Shown here one piece after another: positions 1-9,051 of a DNA stretch of 64,000 nt. How positions within the stretch are numbered: position 1 is the stretch's first letter; the number at the start of each line of letters is the position of its first letter. The translations under genes were made by a program, and so were the position numbers. The stretch is taken from the NCBI GenBank assembly GCA_947497485.1, contig CANMHB010000015.1, positions 18,997 through 82,996 on the forward strand, written 5' to 3'. The DNA comes from Flavobacteriales bacterium (GTDB taxonomy: Bacteria > Bacteroidota > Bacteroidia > Flavobacteriales_D > Crocinitomicaceae). A model generated the notes under the pieces. The model worked only from the letters and a program-made list of their open reading frames with translations, made no database searches and was not told the origin of the DNA.

Positions 1-120
1 TCATTTATTGGTAATGATATTCCAACATCAAATGAGATTGATCGATATTTAGTATCGGAGCAAGGGTTTTCTCTAGTTTCTGACAGTGAGAAATTTGTTT
101 GTTTCAAACTCGTCAACTAA
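1..120 (+). CDS. C-terminal end of an unidentified protein (5' truncated)
   Basis: Frame 1 is open from the first base of the window to a TAA at 118-120, giving 39 residues that end in ...KFVCFKLVN. There is no start codon in the fragment, so it must be the tail of a gene that begins upstream of the window. The composition is ordinary for a protein of this genome. The fragment is too short to name a family. It is followed by about 100 bases without a gene. Confidence 0.6.
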   Translation, partial: SFIGNDIPTSNEIDRYLVSEQGFSLVSDSEKFVCFKLVN

Positions 121-220
121 GGAATAGTTTAAAATAGAGGTTAATATTTTTCTTAGATTAATAATATGTTTCAGAGGACGAGTGTTCTGCTGAGGTTCAC
201 TATCAACTTAAAATAAAACC

Positions 221-496
221 ATGATAAACGTTATTTTTTATACAATAGAGGAGAATAGTACAAGTGATCTTATTGATCGATTTCATTCAGATTACCCCAA
301 TTCAGTGAGTGAATATAATTCTGAAGAAAGCGAGTTGGTATTTAAAAATGTCGCTGACAAAGTGGAAGACGTAGACACTTTTCTATGTGAAGAGATTTGT
401 CATGAATTTGAAGTGTGCTGTTACATTAAAAACCTTGAAAATAATACATCTAAGAATTATTATTACGACGAGGAAGACGAGTGGTTCGAAAAGTAA
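221..496 (+). CDS. small acidic hypothetical protein
   Basis: This 91-residue protein is not recognised. It is strongly acidic, with a Glu/Asp-rich C-terminus (YYYDEEDEWFEK) and four cysteines spread over the middle (CEEICHEFEVCC region). It has no signal peptide or membrane segment. The ATG at 221 follows an A-rich stretch, as is usual for this genome. It stands alone, with about 100 bases on either side, so it may be a single-gene unit. Small acidic orphans of this kind are often immunity or antitoxin-like, but nothing here shows that. Confidence 0.55.
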   Translation: MINVIFYTIEENSTSDLIDRFHSDYPNSVSEYNSEESELVFKNVADKVEDVDTFLCEEICHEFEVCCYIKNLENNTSKNYYYDEEDEWFEK

Positions 497-599
497 ATAC
501 TTTTAAAAACCTCATTAATTAAGCTTACCGCTCTATTAACAATTAGTGAATTTTGTAAATAAATACTAAGTATTGACGTATATTTTTTATATTCGTCCA

Positions 600-1106
600 A
601 TGACCCCAAAGATTGAACTTAATGGCAGTGCTTCCGTGAATTATCTCATTCATGGACAAGATCTGAACTTAAGTTTTAACTTTCCTGATGCTTGGTTTGT
701 TTGTATTCGGTATAATCCAGTTCCCGCGACCGAGAAATTCCGAAAAGGTTCCTTTTGGTGGTTTCAACAACTGCATTGGTTTAAAAGAACGGGTACCTTT
801 CAATCGAAGGTCAATGTGTTTTATCCTCAGTTAAGTGTATTTGTTTTTGGATGGGGATTGAAAAAAATCACCATTCCACTAAAGGTTGATACGGTTCATT
901 TGAAGAATGAGCTTCCAGTCATTCAACTACCAAAGATTCAAAGGGAGTTTCCTCGAGTTCCGAAGATTCAAATCGCGGGATATCAAAAGATTGCATATCC
1001 CAAATTAAAACAATTCGTACCAATTAAAAATATCGCATCCATTCCATCCATTCATCTTCCGTGGATGGAATTGGAACAACGTCTAATCGCTAAGAAAATT
1101 AAATAA
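600..1106 (+). CDS. hypothetical beta-rich protein, first gene of an envelope operon
   Basis: The 168-residue product has no recognised domain. The first half looks like a small beta fold with many aromatic residues (GSFWWFQQLHWFK). The second half is a Pro/Lys-rich tail with repeated PKIQ/PKI-type units (residues about 105-150). It has no signal peptide. I start it at the ATG at 600. An in-frame TTG at 573 would add nine residues and cannot be excluded, because two genes further down the same operon seem to use TTG. Only 8 bases separate it from the DUF4407 gene, so it is probably co-transcribed. Confidence 0.6.
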   Translation: MTPKIELNGSASVNYLIHGQDLNLSFNFPDAWFVCIRYNPVPATEKFRKGSFWWFQQLHWFKRTGTFQSKVNVFYPQLSVFVFGWGLKKITIPLKVDTVHLKNELPVIQLPKIQREFPRVPKIQIAGYQKIAYPKLKQFVPIKNIASIPSIHLPWMELEQRLIAKKIK

Positions 1107-1114
1107 AACAAGCC

Positions 1115-2380
1115 ATGGAAAATCCTACGTATCTTCAATCAGTGAGTAAAATCACAAGAACACTTTGGTGGTGTGCTGGTGCTGATGAACATTTTTTAAG
1201 TAAATCTCCCATGCAAGACCGTGTAAAATATGCGGGAATTGGTGGAATCGTATTGTGCACTGGTTTATTGGCTGCTTTCTCGGGTGGATTTGCATTTTAC
1301 ACGATTTTTGGACCAAAAAACAATGCCATTCATGATACGTTTAGTTGGGGTGCATTGATTGGTTCGGCTGTATTTGCTGTCGTTTGGGGTTTGATTATTT
1401 TGAACTTGGATCGATTTATTGTTTCCTCAACAGGAAAAGGTGATGGAACAGATAAAGTGACTTTAAAAGAGTTTGGACAAGCGATTCCACGAATCATCAT
1501 TGCCTTAATCTTGGGCCTTGCCATTTCTGCTCCTTTGGAAATTAAAATCTTGGAATCGGAAATTGATTCTGAACTCAGCGCCTACCAGAAGGAATATGCG
1601 GAGAAATTGAATCAGCAAACGGACATTCTCTTCAAGCAAAAAGTTGCCAAATTGGAGAAAGACAAGGCTGAATACGAGAAAAAACTTCAGTCTTACGAGA
1701 AGGAGTTAAAGGTGTATGATGACGAAATTGATCAATTGGTTACCCGTCAACAATTAGAAATGCAGGATAAACGTGCTTATGGTTTTGGTCCAGTTGCGCG
1801 AAAAATGCAAGCGGACATCGAAACAAAAAGAACGGAGAAGGACAAGTTTATTAAACTGAAATCTGCTGAAGTAGGATCTTGGAGAAAACAATTGGATTTT
1901 GCAGATGGACAAATCAACCGCAATTCAGATGACTTGCGCGAAGCATACAAAGAAAATGAAACACGTTCACATGGTTATGATGGGTTATTAAAACGCATCC
2001 AAATTTCACATGAGATTGGTGGGTGGATTCCTTGGTTGATTTTAGGTGTTTTTCTTTGCATCGAAATGGGACCTATTTTCTTTAAAATGATGTTAAACAA
2101 GGGTCCATATGATTACATGGTTGAAAACTACAATAAACTGCGTCAAGTGGAAGCTGGAGTTATCTCTGAAACGAAATTATATGAGAGTGCAAATGGCGTG
2201 CTTCACATGGAGAAATATACCTACCTCGATTATGAAAGTGCCAAAGCCGATCGCGAGGAGAAAATGAAGAGTCAAGTGAATTTAAATAAGCAAGTAATCG
2301 AAGAATGGGAAATTGAAAAAATGAAGGAAATCAAAGCCGACCCTAAAAAATTCTTTGACAACGAAAATCCAACAGCTTAA
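1115..2380 (+). CDS. DUF4407 family membrane protein
   Basis: The 421-residue protein begins with a short cytosolic segment holding the motif WWCAGAD (residues 18-24), which I associate with the DUF4407 family. Hydrophobic segments follow at about 40-63, 79-98 and 125-142. A long charged coiled coil runs over about 145-290 (many EKE/KLEKDK units), then a fourth membrane segment at about 303-325 and a polar tail. The family has no established function. The next gene, another membrane protein, starts 5 bases after the stop, so the two probably act together in the inner membrane. Confidence 0.85.
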   Translation: MENPTYLQSVSKITRTLWWCAGADEHFLSKSPMQDRVKYAGIGGIVLCTGLLAAFSGGFAFYTIFGPKNNAIHDTFSWGALIGSAVFAVVWGLIILNLDRFIVSSTGKGDGTDKVTLKEFGQAIPRIIIALILGLAISAPLEIKILESEIDSELSAYQKEYAEKLNQQTDILFKQKVAKLEKDKAEYEKKLQSYEKELKVYDDEIDQLVTRQQLEMQDKRAYGFGPVARKMQADIETKRTEKDKFIKLKSAEVGSWRKQLDFADGQINRNSDDLREAYKENETRSHGYDGLLKRIQISHEIGGWIPWLILGVFLCIEMGPIFFKMMLNKGPYDYMVENYNKLRQVEAGVISETKLYESANGVLHMEKYTYLDYESAKADREEKMKSQVNLNKQVIEEWEIEKMKEIKADPKKFFDNENPTA

Positions 2381-2385
2381 TCCAC

Positions 2386-3402
2386 TTGATCGATTCATTT
2401 GCCATATCGTTATTGGGCTTAGAACCGCAATGCTATCAGCAAGCAAGTGCGACCGAAAAAGGCAGCATTAAACTGGTGTTATACGCGTTTGTGGGTATTT
2501 GTATCTTGTCTTTAACATCAACCTTTTTAATTGGATTGTTTGTTTCGGGGAGGTACTATTACGCCATACCAATTTCCTTGCTTGGAACCTATATTTTGAT
2601 CAGTATCTTTCGATTTTCATTGATTTTAATTAAACCTGAAATCAAATTCATTAGCCGTTTAAATGAAGTGGTCTTGAAAACAACGTGGAAAGAAAAATGG
2701 ACCAAATTCAAAGCGAGCATCAGTGGTATTCGAACTCGATTGAAAAACATCCGATGGAATACCAATGTGGCGATTCCTGGGTTTACCATTTTTTTTCGTT
2801 TGCTTTATTTGGGCTTGTTGGCATTCGTTATCATTTTTCCGATGACCGTTCTTTCGAATTGGTCAGATGCGATTTCGTACAACGAACAACTGAGAGAAAA
2901 AGCTCTTTCTACCTATGAGAATGCAGAATTGTCCTTTCAAAAGCAAACGCAACAATTTTATTCTTCCAGTGATTTGACGGAACGAATGTCTTGGTATGAG
3001 GAAAAAGTAAGTCATGAGTATTTTACCATGAAGCTTTTCGTGAGAGCATTGAGTTATTCCTCCTTTGGATTAATCTCACTTGTGGTTTTTGGACTTTTTA
3101 TCATTCCTCATTTTTTATTGTTTCGACTGATGCGAAAAAGTGATTACCAATATGTCCCTTCAGTAAATGCTTATTTTGAATCGATTATTACGAGTGACTT
3201 TAACTCTTTACAACAAGATGCGAAACACATTTTGCAATCGAAGGGATTTCAAGTAGATGCATTGAATCTGAATTTCTTGACGAAAAATCATCCCTATTTA
3301 ATTCATGAGCAAGAAGTGAAACCGCTCGAAAATGTCACTTGGAAATCTTGGCAGGAGAAAATAACTGTTCCAAACGAGCCTAAAATTGAAGTAACTCCTT
3401 GA
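2386..3402 (+). CDS. multi-pass membrane protein, partner of the DUF4407 protein
   Basis: The 338-residue product has two N-terminal membrane helices (about 29-52 and 60-82), a third at about 130-155 and a fourth at about 222-245. A soluble C-terminal part ends in a Pro/Glu tail. This helix / soluble stretch / helix order resembles that of the preceding DUF4407 protein, but I do not recognise the family. No ATG fits the start, so a TTG at 2386, five bases after the upstream stop, is the best choice. Its stop (TGA, 3400-3402) overlaps the next start (TTG at 3399), which implies translational coupling. Confidence 0.65.
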   Translation: MIDSFAISLLGLEPQCYQQASATEKGSIKLVLYAFVGICILSLTSTFLIGLFVSGRYYYAIPISLLGTYILISIFRFSLILIKPEIKFISRLNEVVLKTTWKEKWTKFKASISGIRTRLKNIRWNTNVAIPGFTIFFRLLYLGLLAFVIIFPMTVLSNWSDAISYNEQLREKALSTYENAELSFQKQTQQFYSSSDLTERMSWYEEKVSHEYFTMKLFVRALSYSSFGLISLVVFGLFIIPHFLLFRLMRKSDYQYVPSVNAYFESIITSDFNSLQQDAKHILQSKGFQVDALNLNFLTKNHPYLIHEQEVKPLENVTWKSWQEKITVPNEPKIEVTP

Positions 3403-4700
3403 AAACCATCATTACATATTATAAAGGGGTACTACGTTCCCAATTCTCCACTCACTACAATAAAGAGTTGGGCAAGGAACACCGACGAATTTTAAGTCAC
3501 ATTCGCTTGGAGCCAACGTTTGAACTGCATGCTTCTGAGCTTATTACCGAAGAAGAGTACCGCGCTTTTGAGCTGTCCTATCAGGAAGCGCCATATATTC
3601 GCTTAGATGAGCGAATTGTTGTGGAGTACTTTAATCAAACGGATGCGCAGGATGGCAAACGCATGTATGCAGATGCTTTGTTTATGGGCTTGGAAAAGGA
3701 TCCAACGATTATCGATGAAAACGAAATCGATTGGAAAGAATTAACGTTAGATCAAGTTCCTCCTAGGTATTTGCATGAGTGTTTTATTGCGTATGTCAAT
3801 GGAACAAATCATGGTAGAATCTGTGGGCCTGTCGTTTTAAAGCGTGTTCAACAAATCGATGAAAAAGGAATAGAGGTTTTTGAAAAAGCGGATTCGGATG
3901 CCAGCCGTGCTTTAGCATTGGAGCGACAAGGTTGTTTTCAAACTTCTAGGGGATGTACATCTAAGTTTTTCGGATTTAATTCCTGGTTGAAAAATTGGAT
4001 TAACTCCATCACGAGAGGAGTGTTTGGTGCTAATTTCATCGGGAACGAACCAAACGGTTGTTTGCCATCTCTCTTCCCAAGTGGATGTTCAGGAGCAGGA
4101 TGTCAACGTTTTGGATGCGGTATTCTCAGTTTATTAGCTGCATTGGCATTTATAGCGTGGTTGCTTAAATTTCTATTCTTTGGTGGAGTAGACACTTCCA
4201 ATCTGAAACAAGATGAGGTTGTGGAACGCATCGTTCACGACACGATTTACATTGAGAAAAACTCGAAGGTCGATACCGTCACTTATGTAGATGAAACGAC
4301 GAATACAACGGTGAAGATGTTGAGTTTGCCAAATGTTCAATTCGAGAAAAATAAATCCATTTTATTGCGTTCATCCATCCCTCAATTGAATCAATTGGCG
4401 GCATACCTAATCGAAAATAAAGAAATTAAGGCGGAAATCATTGGTCATACCGATAGCGATGGTGATTCGGAAGCAAACCGAATTTTATCGCAGGGAAGAG
4501 CGGAGGAGGTGAGACAATACCTCATTCAAAATGGCGTTCAGCCATGGCGCATTAAAGCAACAGGAAAAGGCGAGACGGAATCAATTACAGAAAACAAAAC
4601 GGCTGAAGGTCGCGCAATGAATAGGAGGGTAGAGGTAAAACTTTCTCAGTCCAATTCAACAAAAACAACGCGTACTAGAGAAGAAGGAAGGATAGAATAA
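3399..4700 (+). CDS. inner-membrane protein with C-terminal OmpA/MotB peptidoglycan-binding domain
   Basis: The 433-residue protein has three parts. First is an N-terminal domain of about 190 residues shared with the next gene (YYKG near the start, VVLKRVQ.ID near residue 150). Next come a cysteine-containing linker and one membrane helix (about 238-262). Last is an OmpA-like domain (about 310-415) with VQFEKNKSIL, IIGHTDSDGD and NRRVEVKL, the usual family landmarks. OmpA domains bind peptidoglycan, so this protein probably ties an inner-membrane complex to the wall. The start is a TTG overlapping the upstream TGA. It is supported because the alignment with the next protein begins right there. 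Confidence 0.8.
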   Translation: MKTIITYYKGVLRSQFSTHYNKELGKEHRRILSHIRLEPTFELHASELITEEEYRAFELSYQEAPYIRLDERIVVEYFNQTDAQDGKRMYADALFMGLEKDPTIIDENEIDWKELTLDQVPPRYLHECFIAYVNGTNHGRICGPVVLKRVQQIDEKGIEVFEKADSDASRALALERQGCFQTSRGCTSKFFGFNSWLKNWINSITRGVFGANFIGNEPNGCLPSLFPSGCSGAGCQRFGCGILSLLAALAFIAWLLKFLFFGGVDTSNLKQDEVVERIVHDTIYIEKNSKVDTVTYVDETTNTTVKMLSLPNVQFEKNKSILLRSSIPQLNQLAAYLIENKEIKAEIIGHTDSDGDSEANRILSQGRAEEVRQYLIQNGVQPWRIKATGKGETESITENKTAEGRAMNRRVEVKLSQSNSTKTTRTREEGRIE

Positions 4701-6343
4701 TGGCAAATCCGTTTATAAAATATTACAAAGCCGAATTTACCGGAATCTTTCACACACGTGAGCGAGCAAGTCTTCCGTTTCATCATTTTAGTGAAATAGA
4801 ATGGGAACAACTGAAAATTACGCAGGTAGAAACGATTGAACCCTACGATTCTTGGGAACATCAAACCAGTAACAGTTGGTACCGTAAAAAAATGAAGCCA
4901 AACAAGAATTGGTTCCAATCCCGTCAATGGGTTTCTCGTTGGCCAAAATTGATCACGCAAAAGGATTTCCCGTGGATTCGATCCGTTAAATGGCAGTTTC
5001 CTGTAAGCAGAAAGAGAACCCATTTGATTATTCCGCTCAACGAACAATTTCAATTACAAGAGGAATTACATGAAGTGGTTTTAAAGCGCATTCAATTAAT
5101 AGATCATGGAAAGGAATGGTTTGGAGGAATGCGAGAAGCGAAGGGAATCATTTATTTTCAAATCCACCTTCAACCGGAAAAACCAAAATCTATTCCAGCT
5201 GCGGCAGTTCCATTAGCTACAACCATTCAAGAGACCATTACTCCAGCAGTTGAAAATGCACCTTCGGTTACGAATCTTTGGTCCATCAATCAAGACTTAG
5301 ATACGTCGAGTGCGATTGCTCCCATTCAACAACCATTAACCATGAGTCCGAAAGGAAATCGCAAATGGCGTTGGTTCATGTTGATTTGGTTGCTACTATG
5401 CTTGTGGAAATTCCCAGTACTCTTCGTTCCAAGTCTCATTATTTTCGGAGCTATTGCTTTTTACCGTTATTTCCGAAAAGCATGTCTTGGACTCTTAGCG
5501 TCTTTATTTATTTTTGGATTAGCTGGGTTCTTATTATTTCAATACTTGCCAAAATCGCAGGATGATAAGCGAACAACAGATAAAAAAGATGGAACGATTA
5601 AGATTTTACCACCGAAGAAAACCGATGGAAATGACTTGCTCACTGAAAAACAAGTCGATTGGTGGGATTTCTTTAGTAATTTTTACCAAGTATCATACAA
5701 CACATCAAGTCTATCCTTTTTCGATAGTGAGCAATTTCATGCACAAGCAGTTCAAGAAATTTCTACTAATTCAAGTGTGGCGTTTTTTACAGAACTATAT
5801 CAGAAATTGGAATCAAATGATGCAAGCAAGTTGGATAGCTTAGTTGAACTTTTCAAAAACAGAATAGAAGAAAAGCAACTTTCACCGATAAAGAGCGCGG
5901 AAATGGTCACGACCTTCATTCAGGAAATTCCTTATTTCTTGGTGCATGATTTGGATTGTAAGACCGCAGTTGCTACGTCTAATTCAGATTTCATGACGCA
6001 ATACCACAGTGAAAACAAGCCTTGTCTACCGAATATTCCAGGTGGTGTTCAATCGCCTTATGAGTTTGTACATAACTTGAAAGGAGATTGTGACACTAGA
6101 AGTCTATTGGCATTTACCATCTTGAAAAAACTGGGAATTTCCGCATCCGTTTGGGTGAGCGAAACATACGGACACAGCATTGTTGGCGTTGGTCTGCCAG
6201 TTGGCGCAGGATCCTACAAAGAAATCAATGGGGTCAAGCATTACGCAACAGAATTGACAGCAAAAGGATTCCGTTTGGGGATGATTTCACCCGAAAACCA
6301 AAACATGTCAAATTGGGATATTACTTTATTTTATAATCGTTAA
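4700..6343 (+). CDS. membrane protein with C-terminal transglutaminase-like domain
   Basis: The 547-residue product shares its N-terminal domain with the OmpA-tailed protein (YYKAEF near the start, VVLKRIQLID near residue 128). It then has a Pro/Ala-rich linker and two or three membrane helices (about 222-280). The C-terminal half is transglutaminase-like: a GDCDTRS motif gives the catalytic Cys464, and GHSIVGVG gives His492. A third acidic residue is not certain. Such domains are cysteine proteases or cross-linking enzymes; the substrate is unknown. The ATG overlaps the upstream TAA by one base. The next gene starts 3 bases after the stop. Confidence 0.75.
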   Translation: MANPFIKYYKAEFTGIFHTRERASLPFHHFSEIEWEQLKITQVETIEPYDSWEHQTSNSWYRKKMKPNKNWFQSRQWVSRWPKLITQKDFPWIRSVKWQFPVSRKRTHLIIPLNEQFQLQEELHEVVLKRIQLIDHGKEWFGGMREAKGIIYFQIHLQPEKPKSIPAAAVPLATTIQETITPAVENAPSVTNLWSINQDLDTSSAIAPIQQPLTMSPKGNRKWRWFMLIWLLLCLWKFPVLFVPSLIIFGAIAFYRYFRKACLGLLASLFIFGLAGFLLFQYLPKSQDDKRTTDKKDGTIKILPPKKTDGNDLLTEKQVDWWDFFSNFYQVSYNTSSLSFFDSEQFHAQAVQEISTNSSVAFFTELYQKLESNDASKLDSLVELFKNRIEEKQLSPIKSAEMVTTFIQEIPYFLVHDLDCKTAVATSNSDFMTQYHSENKPCLPNIPGGVQSPYEFVHNLKGDCDTRSLLAFTILKKLGISASVWVSETYGHSIVGVGLPVGAGSYKEINGVKHYATELTAKGFRLGMISPENQNMSNWDITLFYNR

Positions 6344-6346
6344 ACT

Positions 6347-6856
6347 ATGAGCACAATTATCATTTTACAGTTAATCATTGCCTTTGTCGTAGGCTTTGCA
6401 GGATTATTTTTATTGCACCGAATCATCACTGGATTTTTAAAACGCAATTATCAGATTGATGACACGGACAATACCTCCTTGAGTATTTTTCAAGTTGGTG
6501 TCATTTTGAGTGGCGCCTTAATTCTTTCATCAGTTGTGGATCCCGCCGTAAATGCCATCCGACTATTGAATCCAAGTGGAGAAATTGAATTAGCGAAATT
6601 AGGGTCTTCGTTTGCTTATATTGGATTGTTTGCTTTAATCGGTATCATGGCAACGATGCTTGTCGTTGTTGGTGGATTATTGACGATTTTTCAAATGACG
6701 AAAGTGAATGAGATTGAGGAAATGAAAAACAAGCGCATCAATTCGTCCCTAGTCGCAGCAGCCTTAATTATTGGTATTTCCTACATCGTCTGTGACTATT
6801 GTGGGCATTTATGCGAAGCATTGATTCCTTATCCAGAAGTTTTACAAATCAGATAA
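6347..6856 (+). CDS. DUF350-like four-helix membrane protein
   Basis: This 169-residue protein is almost entirely hydrophobic, with four predicted helices at about 4-26, 45-62, 82-108 and 131-150. The pattern FQVGVILSGALIL after the first polar loop resembles DUF350/UPF0719 proteins, small membrane proteins of unknown role that often sit next to transglutaminase-like or stress-envelope genes. It follows the transglutaminase gene after 3 bases and is followed by a small soluble protein after 5 bases. It is clearly part of the 600-7699 operon. The family assignment is by eye and moderately sure. Confidence 0.6.
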   Translation: MSTIIILQLIIAFVVGFAGLFLLHRIITGFLKRNYQIDDTDNTSLSIFQVGVILSGALILSSVVDPAVNAIRLLNPSGEIELAKLGSSFAYIGLFALIGIMATMLVVVGGLLTIFQMTKVNEIEEMKNKRINSSLVAAALIIGISYIVCDYCGHLCEALIPYPEVLQIR

Positions 6857-6861
6857 TAAGA

Positions 6862-7131
6862 ATGAAAATAATTAAATTTAATTACAACGGTAAATTGGTT
6901 TTATTGCCGTTAAACCAAATTTCGTTGATTCAATTTACGGAAGGCGATGGGACCTCTGGTTATGGTTATCAAATGACTGTATTTACCACGTCTTCTGAGA
7001 AAAATGTAGCATTGTTTTCATTTTACTTGAAGAAAAAGAATAGAGAAGAGATTGTTTTGGCAATTGAAGAATTTTATTCCAATGAATTGACAGTATGGAA
7101 TATAGATGATGCATTACCATTTATACAATGA
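6862..7131 (+). CDS. small hypothetical protein of the envelope operon
   Basis: This 89-residue protein starts at the ATG at 6862, five bases after the DUF350-like gene. It reads as a compact beta sheet followed by an amphipathic helix (YGYQMTVFTTSSEKNV..., then REEIVLAIEEFYS). It has no cysteine, signal peptide or membrane helix. I do not recognise a family. Its position between the membrane genes and the thioesterase suggests a cytosolic accessory of the operon. Confidence 0.6.
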   Translation: MKIIKFNYNGKLVLLPLNQISLIQFTEGDGTSGYGYQMTVFTTSSEKNVALFSFYLKKKNREEIVLAIEEFYSNELTVWNIDDALPFIQ

Positions 7132-7138
7132 GCATTTA

Positions 7139-7699
7139 ATGCTTAAAAAATCAGTTCGCTTGAATAAAAAAGTACAAGATTCCGAAACCATATTAACAGA
7201 GTTAATGATCCCAAGTTTTGCCAATTTTGGAGGCAAAGTACATGGAGGCGTTTTACTTTCGTTGATGGATAAAGTGGCCTATGTGACGGCGGCCAAACAT
7301 TGCAGTGCATATGCCGTGACAGTAGCCGTTGAGGGTGTGGAATTTCTACATCCTGTTGAGGTAGGTGATTTAGTTTCGTTGAAGGCTTGTGTGAATTATG
7401 TTGGCAACACTTCTATGATTATCGGAATGCGTGTGGAAGCATTGAATCCACGCACAGGCGTTGTAACCCATACGAATTCTTGTTATTTCACGATGGCAGC
7501 AAAGAATGAAGATGGACAATTAATTCAAGTTCCAGGGCTAATTTTAGAGACCGATACACAGGTTCGTCGATTTTTTGAAGGAATGAAATTGAAGGAGTTT
7601 GCTTTGGAAAAAAGAAAAATGATGAAATCAGATTTTGCACATATTTCCATTCAGGAAATGAAAGAGACTTGCAAAACTCAGCGCTGTCAACTCTTGTAA
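7139..7699 (+). CDS. hotdog-fold acyl-CoA thioesterase
   Basis: The 186-residue product, read from the ATG at 7139, shows the acyl-CoA hydrolase type of hotdog fold. NFGGKVHGGVLLSLMDKVAYVTA holds the conserved Asn/Gly/His-Gly and the helix residue Asp. VEFLHPVEVGDLVSLKA is the usual following strand pair. These cytosolic enzymes hydrolyse acyl-CoA esters. The last 40 residues are a charged helical extension with three cysteines, which I do not recognise. It begins 7 bases after the previous gene. Its stop lies one base from the stop of the convergent AAA ATPase gene. Confidence 0.8.
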   Translation: MLKKSVRLNKKVQDSETILTELMIPSFANFGGKVHGGVLLSLMDKVAYVTAAKHCSAYAVTVAVEGVEFLHPVEVGDLVSLKACVNYVGNTSMIIGMRVEALNPRTGVVTHTNSCYFTMAAKNEDGQLIQVPGLILETDTQVRRFFEGMKLKEFALEKRKMMKSDFAHISIQEMKETCKTQRCQLL

Positions 7700-7700
7700 T

Positions 7701-8759
7701 CTACGCTTTCTCCTCATTCGCGAATTTATACCCAATCTGCTTTTTGTATTTCACTTCGATTTCGCTGAATTCTGCCGTGTCTGCTGATAGAATCATTGAT
7801 TTCAATTCTTCCGTTCGCTTCGATTTCTCCATGTTTGCTAAGCGCAATTTTTGATTTTTCACAACTTCGTTGACAATCTTTCTGATTTCACGGGCATTTC
7901 CAAATCCAGCTTGACGATGACTAGAAATGTGGTTAATGTATGCCTTTAAGATGTTTTCAGCATCTCCTTCCAATTTCTTTCCAAGTTCAGCAAATTGAGC
8001 TAGGCAGACAGTCCAAAGTTCTTCTTGTCCATGGTCTTCAAACTGGAAAATCTTATCGAATCGGGATTTAAGTCCAGGATTTGATGCTAGAAAGTGCAGC
8101 ATTTCCTCGTCATATCCCGCAACGACTACAATAAACTTCCCTCTAGAATCCTCCATCATTTTCAGGAGTGTATCAATCGCTTCAATCCCAAAATCACTAT
8201 TCCCTCGACCAACAAGGTTATATGCCTCATCGATAAATAAAAGTCCACCGAAAGCCGACTCAATTTTGGATTTCGTTTGTTGAGCTGTATGTCCAATGTA
8301 TTGTCCAACTAAACTGGTGCGATCTGCTTCAACCAAGTGTCCTTTTTCCAAAACTCCAAGTCCTTTGTAGATATCGGCAACAATTCGAGCAACCGTTGTC
8401 TTGCCGGTACCAGGATTTCCCAAAAACACCATGTGTAAGGCAGCGTTTCGATGATCGAATTGACCTTCATCGATATCGTATCGGATCAGTTTCACCAATT
8501 CCTCCACCTCAGCCTTCAAAGCATCAAGCCCAACAAGTTGCTGCAGTCTTTTCAGAGCATCATTCAAAATTGTTTCATCGTAGCCTTGTTTTACTGGTTC
8601 AGCGAGTGATTCAGCTAAAGATTTTTCGAAGGCAGCTGCGTCTATTTTTTGCTGTTTGTATTCCTTGTAGGACTCAAATAAATAGAGCGCAAGAAAAAAG
8701 ATAAGTGTAAGGGAGGCAAGAATACCAATTACCCCCATAATGATCCAAAAAAGTCCCAT
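7701..8759 (-). CDS. CbxX/CbbX-type AAA+ ATPase with N-terminal membrane anchor
   Basis: From the ATG at 8759 the product is 352 residues. One membrane helix (about 4-28) is followed by a helical linker and a single AAA+ domain. Walker A is GNPGTGKT (114-121) and Walker B is LLFIDEAY (173-180). The pore-loop, sensor and arginine-finger regions (SNPGLKSRFDKIFQF) are typical of the CbxX/CfqX/SpoVK group. These are hexameric remodelling ATPases; the client is unknown. An upstream ATG at 8816 would add 19 residues before the anchor and is less likely. The gene is convergent with the thioesterase gene. Confidence 0.85.
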   Translation of the reverse strand: MGLFWIIMGVIGILASLTLIFFLALYLFESYKEYKQQKIDAAAFEKSLAESLAEPVKQGYDETILNDALKRLQQLVGLDALKAEVEELVKLIRYDIDEGQFDHRNAALHMVFLGNPGTGKTTVARIVADIYKGLGVLEKGHLVEADRTSLVGQYIGHTAQQTKSKIESAFGGLLFIDEAYNLVGRGNSDFGIEAIDTLLKMMEDSRGKFIVVVAGYDEEMLHFLASNPGLKSRFDKIFQFEDHGQEELWTVCLAQFAELGKKLEGDAENILKAYINHISSHRQAGFGNAREIRKIVNEVVKNQKLRLANMEKSKRTEELKSMILSADTAEFSEIEVKYKKQIGYKFANEEKA

Positions 8760-8898
8760 ATGTAAATTTTGAATGAAGATACATGGATAAACTTTAACCC
8801 CAAAGTAAATCACCAAAAAGTTAAGTTCTGATTAACTTATCTCATTTCCACTTGAATGAACCAAAGAAATTTAATATATTCAACTTTTTACATTTAAC

Positions 8899-9018
8899 AT
8901 GCAAGAACTCAAACCTTCATACTTACGCTACATCTTTGATGGACTTGTTAAAGGAAACATCCATCCAGAAAATGCTAAAGAATTATTTAACTCAAACGAT
9001 AAGAATAATTATAATTAA
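8899..9018 (+). CDS. 39-residue DGLVKG peptide before the first HEPN-STAND gene
   Basis: A short open frame with a good ATG (8899) and TAA (9016-9018) codes for a peptide with the core YLRYIFDGLVKGNI followed by HPENAKELFN. A second, degraded copy of the same core (YLQYIYDGLVKGSI) lies at 13468-13536, just before the second HEPN-STAND gene. The conserved amino acids and the shared position argue that this is or was a translated unit, and not chance. It may be a detached N-terminal adaptor segment or a leader peptide. There are 33 bases to the next ATG. Expression is unproven. Confidence 0.45.
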   Translation: MQELKPSYLRYIFDGLVKGNIHPENAKELFNSNDKNNYN

Positions 9019-9051
9019 CAAAGTATATTCGATATCTAAATATTTAACCCT

